A DNA stretch of 64,000 bases from Arthrobacter woluwensis (GCF_900105345.1 NZ_FNSN01000003.1:558001-622000); one strand, 5' to 3'. Numbered from the stretch's first letter, positions 17,713 through 27,390 are shown. Numbers and translations are program-made. The notes: generated from the sequence alone by a model not told the origin.

Positions 17713-17919
17713 CTACTTCTTGAAGATGTCCTTGACGTTCTCCACGGCCTCGGCCGCAGCGTCCTTGACCTTTTCGCCGGCCTGCTTCAGGCCCGCCGAA
17801 GCCTGGTCCTTCTGACCCTCGGCCTCGAGGCGCTCATCGCCGCTCGCCTGGCCGGCCGCTTCCTTGGCCTTGCCACCCAGCTCTTCAGCCTTGTTGTTGA
17901 TCTTGTCGCCGATACCCAT
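17713..17919 (-). CDS. CsbD-family stress protein
   Basis: Small hydrophilic protein of 68 residues, rich in Lys, Glu and Ala, with the CsbD pattern GIGDKINNKAEELGGKAKEA, then a second helix DQASAGLKQAGEKVKDAAAE. CsbD proteins are general stress proteins (sigma-B regulon in Bacillus) of unknown mechanism. ATG 17919 lies behind GAGGAGGACATC, a strong ribosome site. A hairpin terminator follows. Confidence 0.9.
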   Translation of the reverse strand: MGIGDKINNKAEELGGKAKEAAGQASGDERLEAEGQKDQASAGLKQAGEKVKDAAAEAVENVKDIFKK

Positions 17920-18289
17920 GATGTCCTCCTCGTCAGCGGGCTCGTGGCCCTTGGTCGAATCCTGGAACGGGCGGTAAGAGATGACTCTCCCATCAACCGC
18001 TACGCCGTGAAGCGATACTTCAATCCTCATCACACTTGTTCTGGGTCCGCAACCCGGTGAACTCCCAGGAACCGCCGGAAAGCCCGGAATGGCGGGGATC
18101 CGGGGCGTGTTCGCGCTGCGCTGAACCGGTGCGCCGGCCCGGTCGGGCACTCGAGCCGGCGCCGGAGCAGCGGACGGAGTGAGGGGCGGCCCTGCCCGGG
18201 TGCGCCCGTCAGGCCCCGCCGCGGTGCCCGGATGTCCGGCACGGGCCGGGAGCGTCCCGACGACGGCTCCGTCGCGGTACGGTTCCGGC
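17920..18289. other. 370-bp intergenic region
   Basis: Holds the promoter and leader of the CsbD gene (minus strand) and, at its right edge, a TACGGT -10 candidate (18278-18283) seven bases before ATG 18290, which suggests a leaderless message for the kinase gene. No further gene or repeat was recognised. Confidence 0.4.
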
Positions 18290-18943
18290 ATGGACTTCGC
18301 CGCCCCGGACCTCGCCCCACCCACGCTCGGCCTGCCCGTGGCGCTCGAGCGGATCGAACGGCTGCTGGCGTCCGGGGAGCGCGTCATCCTGGGCCTGGCC
18401 GGCTCGCCCGGTGCCGGGAAGACGACGCTCTCCACGGCCCTGGTAGAACACTTCGGCCCGGATCTCGCCGTCGCGGTGCCGCTCGACGGGTATCACCTCG
18501 CGAACGCCGTGCTGGAACGGCGAGGGCTGCGGCAGCGCAAGGGCGCTCCTGAAACGTTCGACGGCGCGGGCTACGTCGCGCTGCTCCGCCGGCTCCGCGC
18601 GCGGGATGAGGACGTCGTGTTCGCCCCGGAATTCCGGCGCGAGATCGAGGAGCCGGTGGCGGGGGCCATCGCCGTCCCCCGGGAAGCGCGGCTCGTGATC
18701 ACGGAAGGCAATTACCTCTTGCTCCAGGACGGGCCGTGGGCGGGCGTGCTCCCGATCCTTGACGAGGCCTGGTTCGTGGAGCCGGACGACGGCGTCCGGC
18801 TGGAGCGGCTCATCGCGCGTCACGAGGCGTTCGGGAAGAGCCCCGACGCGGCACGCGCCTGGGCCCTCGGGACGGACGAGGCCAACGCCCGCCTGATCCG
18901 TGCCGCGCGGGGGCGGGCCGCCGTCGTCGTGCGGCCGGAGTGA
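18290..18943 (+). CDS. P-loop nucleoside/pantothenate-type kinase family protein
   Basis: Cytosolic small-molecule kinase, 217 residues. Walker A GSPGAGKTT at about residue 43, then VPLDGYHLAN, whose Asp and His are typical of the uridine kinase/PanK/fructose kinase group, and VITEGNYLLL (Walker B-like). Proteins of this type are often named nucleoside/nucleotide kinase family or YggC-like fructose kinase. No ribosome site precedes ATG 18290, consistent with the leaderless promoter. Substrate is not determined from sequence. Confidence 0.85.
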   Translation: MDFAAPDLAPPTLGLPVALERIERLLASGERVILGLAGSPGAGKTTLSTALVEHFGPDLAVAVPLDGYHLANAVLERRGLRQRKGAPETFDGAGYVALLRRLRARDEDVVFAPEFRREIEEPVAGAIAVPREARLVITEGNYLLLQDGPWAGVLPILDEAWFVEPDDGVRLERLIARHEAFGKSPDAARAWALGTDEANARLIRAARGRAAVVVRPE

Positions 18944-18953
18944 GGGGCGAGGT

Positions 18954-19478
18954 TTACGCCGCGCCGTTCCGGGGGAGGACCATGAGGTGAATGGGCAGGT
19001 CGAGCTCGGGGTGCCAGGGCGCGGAGATCGTGGCGATGATCCGCCAGCCGCGCCGCTGGTAGAGCTGCACGGGGCGCTCGGCGGACGCGACGACGTCGAG
19101 CACCGGCAGGCCGTCGGCGGCAGCGGCCCGGGTGGCGCGTTCCAGGAGCGCCGAACCCACGCCGGATCCCGCCTGCGCCGGGTCGGTGAAGAGGACGCTC
19201 ACGCAGCGCAGTTCCTCGATGTCCGCGTCGAGCGCCTCCGCCCACAGTCGTCCCTCGTCGCCGTCGTCGACCCGGGTGACCGCGACATGACCCAGCAGCG
19301 TGCCGTCGGCGGCTTCAGCCACCCAGGAGGCCAGCTCGCCGTCGCGCACGAGGAAGGACTCTGCGCCGCCGGGGAACGGCCAGACGAAGGGATAGCGGCT
19401 CGTGGGCTGCTGGCGTTCGAGCAGTTCGGCGAGTGCGGAGATGTCGCCGGGAACACGGGGGCGGATGGTGAACTCCAT
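18954..19478 (-). CDS. GNAT-family N-acetyltransferase
   Basis: 174-residue acyl-CoA transferase. The N-terminus IRPRVPGDISALAELL is the usual beta1-alpha1 of GNAT; the acetyl-CoA pyrophosphate loop reads DPAQAGSGVGSALLERA (Q/R-x-x-G-x-G/A, about residues 103-115), and LYQRRGWRII closes the fold. Acceptor unknown. The stop lies 10 bp from that of the convergent kinase gene; the GrpB-like gene follows upstream on the same strand (37 bp), so the two may share a message. Confidence 0.88.
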   Translation of the reverse strand: MEFTIRPRVPGDISALAELLERQQPTSRYPFVWPFPGGAESFLVRDGELASWVAEAADGTLLGHVAVTRVDDGDEGRLWAEALDADIEELRCVSVLFTDPAQAGSGVGSALLERATRAAAADGLPVLDVVASAERPVQLYQRRGWRIIATISAPWHPELDLPIHLMVLPRNGAA

Positions 19479-19515
19479 GAGGCCTCAGCGTAGAGGAACC
19501 GACGGGCGAAACGGC

Positions 19516-20124
19516 TCAGCGGAGGAGCCCCGCGGCGCGGAAGGCGCGGTCGTAGATCTCCCGGATGACGGACTCCTTGCGGGCGTTGTACTCCATGGAG
19601 TGTTCCCCCGCGGCGGTCGCCTCCGCTGAGGCGCGCAGCTTCGCGGCCTCGTAGCGTTCGCGATCATCGGGATTCCCGCGCAGCCAATCGCGGAAGATCC
19701 GGTGTTTGACCGGTTCCGGGCTGTCCGGGCCGAAGACATGCAGATGGCAGGCCGGTTCCTGCAGGGCGAGCATCCGGTGGCCGAACCACCAAGGCTCGCG
19801 GACCCGCAGGACGAATCCCTGCTGTTCGAGTGCCGGGACGTAGTCCTCCTCCCGGTCCGGGGCCGCGACGATCAGGTCGATGTCGATGGTCGGCTTGGCG
19901 GACAGCCCCGGCACGGAGGTGGAGCCCACGTGTTCGACGGCCAGCGCCCGCCAGCCGAGCGCGGCGCGGATCCGCACGGCCAGCGTCTCGAACAGCCCGG
20001 GCCACTCCGCCCGCGGCGGCACCACGGCGATGCCCGGGCTCGGCCCGGCGCCGTTCACATAGGGATCGGCGCCCTCCGGGGCCGGAGGTTCCTCGAAGCT
20101 GACGATGCTCTCTCTGCTCGGCAT
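19516..20124 (-). CDS. GrpB/UPF0157 nucleotidyltransferase-fold protein
   Basis: 202 residues with the UPF0157 hallmark EHVGSTSVPGLSAKPTIDID (around residues 78-97), a nucleotidyltransferase-like GS...DxD pattern, and a C-terminal RKESVIREI helix. The family is widespread (GrpB domain, also seen fused to CoaE kinases) but its reaction is not established. ATG 20124 chosen over an upstream start that lacks conservation with the family. Confidence 0.88.
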   Translation of the reverse strand: MPSRESIVSFEEPPAPEGADPYVNGAGPSPGIAVVPPRAEWPGLFETLAVRIRAALGWRALAVEHVGSTSVPGLSAKPTIDIDLIVAAPDREEDYVPALEQQGFVLRVREPWWFGHRMLALQEPACHLHVFGPDSPEPVKHRIFRDWLRGNPDDRERYEAAKLRASAEATAAGEHSMEYNARKESVIREIYDRAFRAAGLLR

Positions 20125-20247
20125 GGGGCCATCCTTCCACGCGGACGTCCGTCCTGTGCGCATCGAACAGGCCGGGCAGCAGGGCGAGATACGCAGAGTC
20201 ACCGGTGCGCGGGACCGCCTGGCCCGTACACCGGTGACTCCGGGGCC

Positions 20248-20988
20248 TTAGCCCGTGTATCGATCAGTGAAGCTGTTGCCGGCGCTCGGGTTGTCGGGGG
20301 TTTCCACCGTCACCCCATTCTGGACCAAGGAGATTTTCTGGTCGGACGTCAGATTCGGGCTGATGCCGTTCTCCGTCAGATTGGTGAACGTGACCGGCGT
20401 GGTCTGCGCCATGGGAGCGATCGTGCCGTTGATCTGGGTGGCTTCGTGGATGTACTCAACGTCACTCGCGGAGCCCTTGTACGTCTGATTCGTCGTGAAC
20501 GACTGTCCGGTGGTGTTGTTCTTGAGCGTAATGCTCCAGGTGGTGCCGCTCACTTTGGCCACCGTCCCCGTGATCGAGTTTCCAGGGGCCACGGCCAGGC
20601 TGATTCGGGTCTGCACCGCTGGCAAGATCTCCCACCAGGCGTAGTAGACGGCCTTCCCGTTAACGGTGTCTTCTTCGGTACCTGTCTGGATCAGATTGCT
20701 GTTCGACCAGCCGTCGATACCCACCCAGGTGGTGGCGTAACGGTCGGTGCTGGACGTGGTCACCGTCGGGACCGTCCAGGTGGCGGAGGCTGACGTGTAG
20801 CCGCCGTTGCTCTGGGCATACCCGGACCAGTTCCCGGAAGTGCTGGCAGACTTCTTGGCTTGCCCCACGTGGTGCGCGAAGCCGGCCGTGGTACTCGGAG
20901 CTTCTGAAGCGAGGGCGGGGGGCGTCGCTACGCTCGTGAGGAGCATTGCCGCCAGTGCGCCAGCGGCAATTCCTGTGAATTTCTTCAT
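20248..20988 (-). CDS. Secreted G1 (eqolisin-type) glutamic peptidase
   Basis: Exported protein of 246 residues. Signal peptide: Lys-rich start, hydrophobic core AGALAAMLLTSVATPP, cleavage after ALA-S near residue 28. The mature part is beta-rich and has G1 family marks: NWSGYAQ, a WTVPTV strand, TTWVGIDGWSNSNLIQTGT (Gln) and YYAWWEILP, followed by VEYIHEAT, where the catalytic Glu is expected. G1 peptidases (scytalidoglutamic type) are acid proteases best known from fungi, with scattered bacterial members. Base composition is less GC-rich than its neighbours, in keeping with gene acquisition. Identification rests on motifs only. Confidence 0.82.
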   Translation of the reverse strand: MKKFTGIAAGALAAMLLTSVATPPALASEAPSTTAGFAHHVGQAKKSASTSGNWSGYAQSNGGYTSASATWTVPTVTTSSTDRYATTWVGIDGWSNSNLIQTGTEEDTVNGKAVYYAWWEILPAVQTRISLAVAPGNSITGTVAKVSGTTWSITLKNNTTGQSFTTNQTYKGSASDVEYIHEATQINGTIAPMAQTTPVTFTNLTENGISPNLTSDQKISLVQNGVTVETPDNPSAGNSFTDRYTG

Positions 20989-21067
20989 CGATCTTCTTTC
21001 GGGACGGCTTGCGCGCACGGCGATGTGCTCGCAAGCAGGGGAGGTACGGCCGAAACGGCCGATATGG

Positions 21068-21083
21068 TGTCATGTGCATGACA
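21068..21083. promoter_or_regulatory. Palindromic operator candidate
   Basis: TGTCATG-TG-CATGACA, a perfect 7-2-7 inverted repeat in an AT-rich part of the divergent region between the G1 peptidase and the mannitol dehydrogenase-like gene. Which gene it controls cannot be told. Confidence 0.45.
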
Positions 21084-21244
21084 ACATCTGTCACGATATA
21101 CACGAAATGAGTGAATGTCCACGGGGATCCTGCAGCGTCGTGACCGGCCGTCTTGCCCGTTTCCGACCGATACGGCGCCGCCTCTTGCCCCGGACGCGCC
21201 GATCGCAGACGGTGGAGCCCACGTACCCGTCACGAGAGGAACCC

Positions 21245-22783
21245 ATGCTCCCGCTCTCCCAGCACCTGCTGCCCGCCCTCGCCGAAGGCCTGCCCGGAGC
21301 CACCCCGGTGACCGTGCCCTCCTACGACCGCTCGCGGCTCACGGCGGGGATCGTCCACTTCGGGGTGGGCGGATTCCACCGGGCGCATCAGGCCATGTAC
21401 CTGGACACCCTCATGAATCAGGGCGAGGCGTTCGACTGGGCCATCTGCGGCGTGGGCGTCCTCCCCAGCGACCGGCACATGCTCGACGTCATGGAAGCGC
21501 AGGACCATCTCTACACGCTGGTCGTCAAGCACCCGGACGGCCGTCGTGAGGCCCGCGTCATCGGCTCGATCGTGGACTACCTCTTCGCCCCCGACGACCC
21601 CGAGGCCGTGATCGAGAAGATGGCTTCCCCGGAGATCCGCATCGTCTCGCTGACCATCACCGAGGGCGGCTACAACTTCCACCACGTCACCGGCGAGTTC
21701 GACGACGCCGCCCCCGCCGTGCGGGCCGACCTCGCCGCGGGCGCCGTACCCGGCACCGTCTTCGGCCTGGTCACGGAGGCCCTCGCCCGGCGTCGTGCCC
21801 GGGGAGTGCCGCCCTTCACGGTGATGTCCTGCGACAACATCCAGGGCAACGGGGACGTGGCCCGCATGATGTTCACGGCATTCGCCCGGCTGCGGGACCC
21901 GGAGCTCGGCGCCTGGATGGAGGCCGAGGTGCCGTTCCCCAACTCGATGGTGGACCGCATCACCCCCGTCACCACCGACGCGGACCGTGCGGCCGTCCGC
22001 GACGACCACGGATACACCGACGCCTGGCCCGTGGTCTGCGAGCCGTTCACGCAATGGGTGCTGGAGGACCACTTCGTGCCCAGCGCGTCGGGTCCCGGAC
22101 GGCCGCCCTACGAGGACGCCGGGGTGCAGCTCGTGCCGGACGTCGAACCGTACGAACTCATGAAGCTCCGCCTGCTCAACGCCAGCCACCAGGGCATGGG
22201 ATATTTCGGCTACCTGGCGGGCCACCGCTACGCGCATGAGGCGGCGCAGGACCCCGATCTCGCCCGGTTCCTGCTCGACTACATGGACCTCGAGGCCACC
22301 CCCACCCTCCGCCCGGTGCCCGGCGTGGACCTGGACGCCTACAAGCGTCAGTTGATCGAGCGGTTCTCCAACGAGCACATCCGGGACACCCTGGCCCGGC
22401 TCTGCGCCGAGAGCTCGGACCGGATCCCCAAGTGGCTGGTCCCCGTGATCCGGGAGAACCTCGCGGCGTCAGATGCGGGGGAGGAGCGGGAGGTGGGCCG
22501 CAGTGCCGCGGTGGTCGCCTCCTGGGCGCGGTACGCGGAAGGCGTGGACGAGGCGGGGGCGCCGATCGCCGTCGTCGACCGCCTGAAGGAACCGCTCATG
22601 GCCGCCGCGGCACGGCAGGCGGAGGATCCGCTGGCGTTCGTCGCTCAGCGCGAGGTGTTCGGGGACCTGGTGGACGACCCGCGTTTCACCGAGCCGTACC
22701 TGTCGGCCCTGGGAAGCCTGCACGAGCGGGGCGCCGCGGCGACCGTGGCGGACCTGGCGGGCCCCGCCGGACGGGAAGGCTGA
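21245..22783 (+). CDS. Mannitol 2-dehydrogenase/fructuronate reductase family
   Basis: Polyol-specific long-chain dehydrogenase, 512 residues, oxidising a sugar alcohol such as mannitol or arabinitol to the ketose with NAD. N-terminal dinucleotide region [14 protein letters not shown] (residues about 35-48), NIQGNGD, and the catalytic K-x5-N-x2-H signature in [14 protein letters not shown] 21245 is preceded by GAGAGGAACCC. The xylulokinase gene follows three bases after the stop, so the expected product is a ketose phosphorylated next (D-xylulose from arabinitol, or fructose). Confidence 0.93.
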   Translation: MLPLSQHLLPALAEGLPGATPVTVPSYDRSRLTAGIVHFGVGGFHRAHQAMYLDTLMNQGEAFDWAICGVGVLPSDRHMLDVMEAQDHLYTLVVKHPDGRREARVIGSIVDYLFAPDDPEAVIEKMASPEIRIVSLTITEGGYNFHHVTGEFDDAAPAVRADLAAGAVPGTVFGLVTEALARRRARGVPPFTVMSCDNIQGNGDVARMMFTAFARLRDPELGAWMEAEVPFPNSMVDRITPVTTDADRAAVRDDHGYTDAWPVVCEPFTQWVLEDHFVPSASGPGRPPYEDAGVQLVPDVEPYELMKLRLLNASHQGMGYFGYLAGHRYAHEAAQDPDLARFLLDYMDLEATPTLRPVPGVDLDAYKRQLIERFSNEHIRDTLARLCAESSDRIPKWLVPVIRENLAASDAGEEREVGRSAAVVASWARYAEGVDEAGAPIAVVDRLKEPLMAAAARQAEDPLAFVAQREVFGDLVDDPRFTEPYLSALGSLHERGAAATVADLAGPAGREG

Positions 22784-22785
22784 GC

Positions 22786-24198
22786 ATGGCGCTCGTCGCG
22801 GGGATTGACACCTCCACCCAGTCGTGCAAGGTGACCATCCGGGATGCCGAGACCGGAACGGTGCTGCGCCAGGGCCGGGCCCGGCATTCGCAGGGCACCG
22901 AGGTGGACCCGGAACACTGGTGGGATGCGCTGCACGAGGCCCTGCGTCAGGCCGGGGGACTGGACGGCGTGGACGCGGTGTCGATCGCGGGACAGCAGCA
23001 CGGCATGGTCTGCCTCGATGAACGGGGCGAGGTCATCCGGCCGGCGCTGCTCTGGAACGACGTGCGTTCCGCCCCGGACGCGGACCGTCTCGTGGCCACC
23101 GCCGGTCCCACTCCCGAGCTGGGCCGCGACTACTGGGCCCGCACCACGGGCACGGTCCCGGTCGCCTCGCTGACCGTGTCGAAGCTGCACTGGCTCGCCG
23201 CCAACGAACCGGCCAACGCCCGGAAAGTGGCCGCCGTCTGCCTCCCCCACGACTGGCTGCAGTGGCGCCTGTCCGGGCACGGTCCCGGCGACCCCGATCT
23301 GGACGCGCTGGTCACGGACCGCTCGGACGCCTCGGGCACCGGGTACTACTCGGCCGCGCAGGGGGCGTATCTGCCCGAGGTGGTCCGGAACGTGCTCGGG
23401 CACGACGTCGTCCTGCCGCGGGTGCTCGGCCCGCTCGAGTCCGCGGGGCGGCTTCCGTCGGGGCAGCTTCTGGCGCCCGGCGCCGGGGACAACGCCGCGG
23501 CGGCCCTCGGTGTCGGCGCACAGCTGGGGGACGTGGTCGTGTCCCTGGGGACGTCCGGCACGATCTTCGCGGTGTCCTCGGCCCCCAGCCACGATCCGGA
23601 GGGGGTGGTGGCGGGATTCGCAGACGCCACCGGAAACTACTTGCCCCTGGTCTGCACGCTCAATGCGGCGCGGGTCTTCGACGCCACGGCGCAGCTGCTC
23701 GGCGTGAAGCTCGATCGGCTGGACGCGCTGGCCAGTGCGGCCCGCCCCGGGTCCGGCGGGCTGACCATGGTGCCGTACTTCGAAGGCGAGCGCACCCCGA
23801 ATCTGCCGCATGCGAAGGGCGGCCTCCACGGGATGACCCTGGAGAACTGGACCCCCGGCAATGTGGCGCGGGCGGCGTTCGAGGGCGTCATCGCCTCGCT
23901 CGCCCTGGGCCTCGACGCGCTGGAGGCCCAGGGCGCCAGGGCCCGGAGGGTCATTCTCATCGGCGGCGGCAGCCAGGCCCACACCGCGCGGGCCGTGGCG
24001 GCGGACGTGTTCGGCCTCCCGGTCCTCGTCCCCGACCCGGACGAGTACGTGGCGCGCGGCGCGGCGATCCAGGCGGCCGGAGTCCTGGCAGGTGCGTTCC
24101 CCGCGTGGCCGCAGGACGGTCACCTGGTGCCGCAGACCCTGGGCGACGGCGCAGCGCTCGCCGCCTTCCGGCACTGGTCAGCGGGGTATGGGGGCTGA
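22786..24198 (+). CDS. xylB: Xylulokinase (FGGY family)
   Basis: ATP-dependent sugar kinase, 470 residues, expected to make D-xylulose 5-phosphate. FGGY motifs: [12 protein letters not shown] (phosphate loop 1), [10 protein letters not shown], the catalytic-base region [17 protein letters not shown] (phosphate loop 2) and [17 protein letters not shown] (adenosine site). The QQHGMV and WNDVRS patterns match XylB. It directly follows the polyol dehydrogenase (3 bp) and ends 5 bp before the stop of a convergent aldolase. The exact ketose is inferred from the family. Confidence 0.9.
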   Translation: MALVAGIDTSTQSCKVTIRDAETGTVLRQGRARHSQGTEVDPEHWWDALHEALRQAGGLDGVDAVSIAGQQHGMVCLDERGEVIRPALLWNDVRSAPDADRLVATAGPTPELGRDYWARTTGTVPVASLTVSKLHWLAANEPANARKVAAVCLPHDWLQWRLSGHGPGDPDLDALVTDRSDASGTGYYSAAQGAYLPEVVRNVLGHDVVLPRVLGPLESAGRLPSGQLLAPGAGDNAAAALGVGAQLGDVVVSLGTSGTIFAVSSAPSHDPEGVVAGFADATGNYLPLVCTLNAARVFDATAQLLGVKLDRLDALASAARPGSGGLTMVPYFEGERTPNLPHAKGGLHGMTLENWTPGNVARAAFEGVIASLALGLDALEAQGARARRVILIGGGSQAHTARAVAADVFGLPVLVPDPDEYVARGAAIQAAGVLAGAFPAWPQDGHLVPQTLGDGAALAAFRHWSAGYGG

Positions 24199-24202
24199 CC
24201 CG

Positions 24203-25033
24203 CTAAGCGAGGACGCCCAGGACGTGTTCGACGGCGTCGCCCACGGCGGCGCGCGCCGGGGCCGAGTACTTGCGGGGATCCGTCAGGGCCGGGTCCGCGG
24301 CCAGCGCGGACCGGACGGCGCCCGTGTAGGCGACATTCAGTGCGGTGCCGACATTGATCTTCACCATGCCGCGCTCCGCGCCGCTGCGCAGCTGATCGTC
24401 GGGGACACCCGAGGAGCCGTGCAGGACGAGCGGTACGGGGACTGCTTCCGCCAAGGCCTGGATGAGGTCCAGATCCAGCGTGGCGGTCTGTTCGGTCATG
24501 GCGTGCGAGGACCCGACGGCCACGGCCAGCGCGGCGACCCCGGTGTCTTCGACGAACCGACGTGCCTCGGCCGGGTCGGTGCGGACTCCCGGGGCGTGGG
24601 CCCCGTCCTTGCCGCCGATCTCGCCCAGCTCGGCTTCGATCCACACGCCGTGCTCGGCGCCCCATTCGACCATGGCCCGCGTCTGGGCGACGTTGTCGGC
24701 GAACGGGAGGTGCGCGCCGTCGTACATCGCGGAACTGGCGCCCAGCGCGGCGGCCCGCTGGACCAGGTCGATGTCCGTCACGTGGTCCAGGTGGAACGAG
24801 GCGTCCGCGCGGGATTCACGCGCGGCGGCGGTGATCGCGGCCGCGATGGCGGTGGGGGAGCCGTGGTATTTCACGGCGTTCTGGCTGAGCTGCAGGGTGA
24901 CCGGCCGGCCCGCGCGCTCGGCGCCCGCGAGGATGCCCTGGGCGTGCTCCAGGGTGATGACGTTGAAGGCGACGACGGCGGCGCGGCGGGCCTGCGCATC
25001 GGCGACGAGTTCGGCGGTGGTGACGAGCGCCAT
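24203..25033 (-). CDS. Class II aldolase (fructose/tagatose-bisphosphate type)
   Basis: Zinc-dependent aldolase, 276 residues, expected to split a ketose 1,6-bisphosphate into dihydroxyacetone phosphate and glyceraldehyde 3-phosphate. Visible family motifs: AFNVITLEHAQGI, zinc ligands in SFHLDHVTD, YDGAHLPF, WIEAELGEIGG (Glu), VGSSHAM, LVLHGSSGVPDDQL and MVKINVGTALN. The sequence is closer to GatY/KbaY-like enzymes than to housekeeping Fba. It is divergent from the PfkB gene, so the two form a kinase-aldolase pair sharing a 100-bp control region. Confidence 0.9.
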   Translation of the reverse strand: MALVTTAELVADAQARRAAVVAFNVITLEHAQGILAGAERAGRPVTLQLSQNAVKYHGSPTAIAAAITAAARESRADASFHLDHVTDIDLVQRAAALGASSAMYDGAHLPFADNVAQTRAMVEWGAEHGVWIEAELGEIGGKDGAHAPGVRTDPAEARRFVEDTGVAALAVAVGSSHAMTEQTATLDLDLIQALAEAVPVPLVLHGSSGVPDDQLRSGAERGMVKINVGTALNVAYTGAVRSALAADPALTDPRKYSAPARAAVGDAVEHVLGVLA

Positions 25034-25069
25034 GGTGTACTCCGAGGGTCTTGGGCTTCTGAGGTATTT

Positions 25070-25082
25070 CCAATAGTATTGG
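25070..25082. promoter_or_regulatory. Operator candidate between aldolase and PfkB kinase
   Basis: CCAATA-G-TATTGG, a perfect 6-1-6 palindrome in an AT-rich divergent promoter, followed by a related half-site CCAACCAAATA. A DeoR regulator encoded nearby (26237 or 27391) is the natural candidate to bind it. Confidence 0.5.
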
Positions 25083-25133
25083 CTTAAATCCAACCAAATA
25101 CAACCCTTTGCACTTCGATCCAGGGAAGCCGCC

Positions 25134-26111
25134 ATGATCCTCACCGTCACCCCGAATCCGGCCATCGACTGGACCGTCACCACGGACTCCTTCGCCTTCG
25201 ACGCGGTCAATGTCGCCACGGAAAGCACCCGCGAGGCGAGCGGCAAGGGCATCAACGTGTCCGTCGCGCTGCGGCGGAACGGCGTGCCCACGCAGGCCCT
25301 CTTCCCGGCCGGCGGGGGCACCGGAGTCTTCATGAGGGAGCAACTCGCTGGAATGGGCGTCGACGCCGTGGTGGTGCCCAGCGGTGCGGAGGTTCGGACG
25401 AACATCACCCTCCGCGTCCCCGGTCATGCGGGGACCAAGATCAACGAACCGGGGGCGCCCCTGGGGGAGGACCTTGCGCAGCGACTGATCGACGCGGTGC
25501 GCGTGGCGCTCTCCGAAGCACTCACGGCGTCCGACGGCGTGACCACCCTCGCCCTGTGCGGGAGCCTCCCGCCCGGCGCCCCGGAAGGGTTCCACCCCGC
25601 GCTCGTGAGGCTGGGCCGGGAGCTGGGCGCCGCCGTCGTCGTGGACGCGTCGGGAGAGGTGCTGAGCCGGGCGCTCGCGGCCGGGCCTGGGCTCGTGAAG
25701 CCGAATGTGCACGAACTGGCGGCCGAGACCGGCCGGGAGCTCGGCACGGTGGGAGACGTGGTGGACGCCGCCCGGGAGGTTCTGACCCGGGGCGCCGGGG
25801 CGGTCTTGGCGAGCCTGGGCGCCGACGGCATGGTCTACGTGGATGCCGGGCACGCGCTGCACGGCTGGGCCCGCGACGTGCGGGTGCTCAACACGGTGGG
25901 GGCCGGCGATGCGTCGCTGGCGGGCTTCCTCGCCGCGCGCGACGGCGGCGCGGAGCCGGCCGGGTGCCTGGCCTCCGCGATCCTGTACGCGTCCTCGGCG
26001 GTCGGCCACGCGACGACCCTCTTCGACCTGGACCCGGAATTGCGGGACCGGATCACGGTCACAGATGCGCCGGACGCGGCCCGGCCCCTCTCGGAGCCCG
26101 CGAAGGGCTGA
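25134..26111 (+). CDS. PfkB-family 1-phosphofructokinase/tagatose-6-phosphate kinase
   Basis: Ribokinase-fold sugar phosphate kinase, 325 residues. It begins ILTVTPNPAIDWT, as FruK/LacC-type enzymes do, and has ASGKGINVSVALRRNG, LALCGSLPPGAP and the catalytic anion-hole motif NTVGAGDASLAGFL with the base Asp. It would make a ketose 1,6-bisphosphate for the divergent class II aldolase. Whether the substrate is fructose 1-phosphate or tagatose 6-phosphate cannot be settled here. A DeoR gene follows after a palindromic element. Confidence 0.9.
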   Translation: MILTVTPNPAIDWTVTTDSFAFDAVNVATESTREASGKGINVSVALRRNGVPTQALFPAGGGTGVFMREQLAGMGVDAVVVPSGAEVRTNITLRVPGHAGTKINEPGAPLGEDLAQRLIDAVRVALSEALTASDGVTTLALCGSLPPGAPEGFHPALVRLGRELGAAVVVDASGEVLSRALAAGPGLVKPNVHELAAETGRELGTVGDVVDAAREVLTRGAGAVLASLGADGMVYVDAGHALHGWARDVRVLNTVGAGDASLAGFLAARDGGAEPAGCLASAILYASSAVGHATTLFDLDPELRDRITVTDAPDAARPLSEPAKG

Positions 26112-26125
26112 CGGGCTCCGCGAGT

Positions 26126-26188
26126 CGATGAGGGGTCACTCGTTGCCGGATGTCGGGCCCTCGGGCGACGTCAAGTGACCCCGCATCG
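26126..26188. repeat. Palindromic element (family D, copy 2)
   Basis: Arms CGATGAGGGGTCACT and AGTGACCCCGCATCG with an imperfect interior. It shares the GGGGTCA/TGACCCC core with the element at 51162. It sits downstream of the PfkB gene and just before the DeoR promoter. Confidence 0.55.
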
Positions 26189-26236
26189 GTGCCATCGGGC
26201 CTCCCGCCGTGACCGATCGGGCGTCACAATGGTCGG

Positions 26237-26998
26237 ATGGAACCACAGGAACGCCAGGCCCGGATTCTCGATCTCGCGCGGGAGCAGGGGAAGGTCGAGG
26301 TCGCCTCGCTCGTGCCCGCGCTGGGCGCTGCCGCCGAGACCGTCCGCCGGGATCTGCGGGCCCTGGTGGACCGTGGCGTGCTGCGCCGGGTCCACGGCGG
26401 CGCCGTCGCGGTGGAGACGGCCGGTTTCGAATCCGACACCGGCTACCGGGCCACCGCCAACGTCGCGGAGAAGAGGCGCATCGCGGCGGCGGCCGCGGAG
26501 CTGCTGCAGGGGGCCGAGACGGTGTTCCTCGACGAGGGTTTCACGCCACGGCTCATCGCGGAGCAGCTTCAGACCGCACGGCGCCTGACCGTGGTGACCG
26601 CGTCCCTCCTCGCGGCGCAGGCCCTCTCGCGCAGCCCCGGGGTGACGGTGCTCCTCCTGGGCGGGCGCATGCGCGGCCACACCCTCGCGACCGTCGACCA
26701 CTGGGCGCTGCGCATGCTCGGCGAACTGCAGATCGACGTCGCGTTCCTGGGAGCCAACGGCATCTCCCGCGAGCACGGCCTCACGACGCCGGACCCCGCC
26801 GTCGCCGCGATCAAACAGGAAGCGGTCCGGCAGTCCCGGCGGCGCATCCTGGTGGGCACCCACACCAAGTTCGGCGTCACCAGCTTCTGCCGCTTCGCCA
26901 CGGTGCAGGACTTCGAAACGATCGTCACGGACGGCGCCCTCTCCGCGCACGAGGCCCAGCGGTACGAGACGCTCGGCCCGCGCGTGCTGCGCGTCTGA
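26237..26998 (+). CDS. DeoR/GlpR-family regulator (1)
   Basis: Sugar-phosphate responsive repressor, 253 residues. N-terminal winged helix with the DeoR signature ETVRRDLRALVDRGVLRRVH (residues about 34-53) then GGA, and a C-terminal ISOCOT-like sensor domain (VFLDEGFTPRLIAEQL, VTVLLLGGRMRGHTL, VAFLGANGIS). The message is probably leaderless: CACAAT at 26225-26230 ends six bases before the ATG. It likely controls the adjacent PfkB-aldolase and/or dehydrogenase-xylulokinase genes. Confidence 0.92.
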   Translation: MEPQERQARILDLAREQGKVEVASLVPALGAAAETVRRDLRALVDRGVLRRVHGGAVAVETAGFESDTGYRATANVAEKRRIAAAAAELLQGAETVFLDEGFTPRLIAEQLQTARRLTVVTASLLAAQALSRSPGVTVLLLGGRMRGHTLATVDHWALRMLGELQIDVAFLGANGISREHGLTTPDPAVAAIKQEAVRQSRRRILVGTHTKFGVTSFCRFATVQDFETIVTDGALSAHEAQRYETLGPRVLRV

Positions 26999-27390
26999 CT
27001 CCGGCAGCGACCTGGCACGACGTCGGCGGACACCAAAGGCGGCCGCGTCGCCGTCGAGCCGGTCACCAATCGGTCACGCACAGCCACCCAAACGGTCGCC
27101 GGGGCGGGGCTGAACGCTGCCCATAATCGAGCTGTCCCCGCTTCGAACCCTGGGAGTCAGCACCATGCACAACGTCGTCATGCACCCCTTCTTCGCACGC
27201 CGCGTCCTCCAGCGCCGCTCCGGCACCCCGTCATCGGTCATCAATCCCGCAGTGATTGCCCGTTTCAGCCCGAATGACCACGCTGGGATGCCCGTTTCAC
27301 CTGGGCGTATCGCGGACGGTGTGGCGGATGCCACAATCGATCGCAGCCAAGCAGTCAGCTTCGGGCGCAAACTCTAAGAGACGGGCAGAC
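26999..27390. other. 392-bp intergenic region upstream of DeoR (2)
   Basis: No confident gene. A 70-codon open frame (27165-27377) with weak GGAG upstream and little coding character is noted but not called. GCCCGTTTCA occurs twice (27258, 27291) and may be a regulatory direct repeat ahead of the ABC-transporter regulator. Confidence 0.35.

Noticed and set aside
27165..27377. Possible 70-residue protein before the second DeoR gene
   Set aside because: Weak ribosome site, no recognisable fold, and codon use no better than other frames; left as unassigned intergenic DNA.
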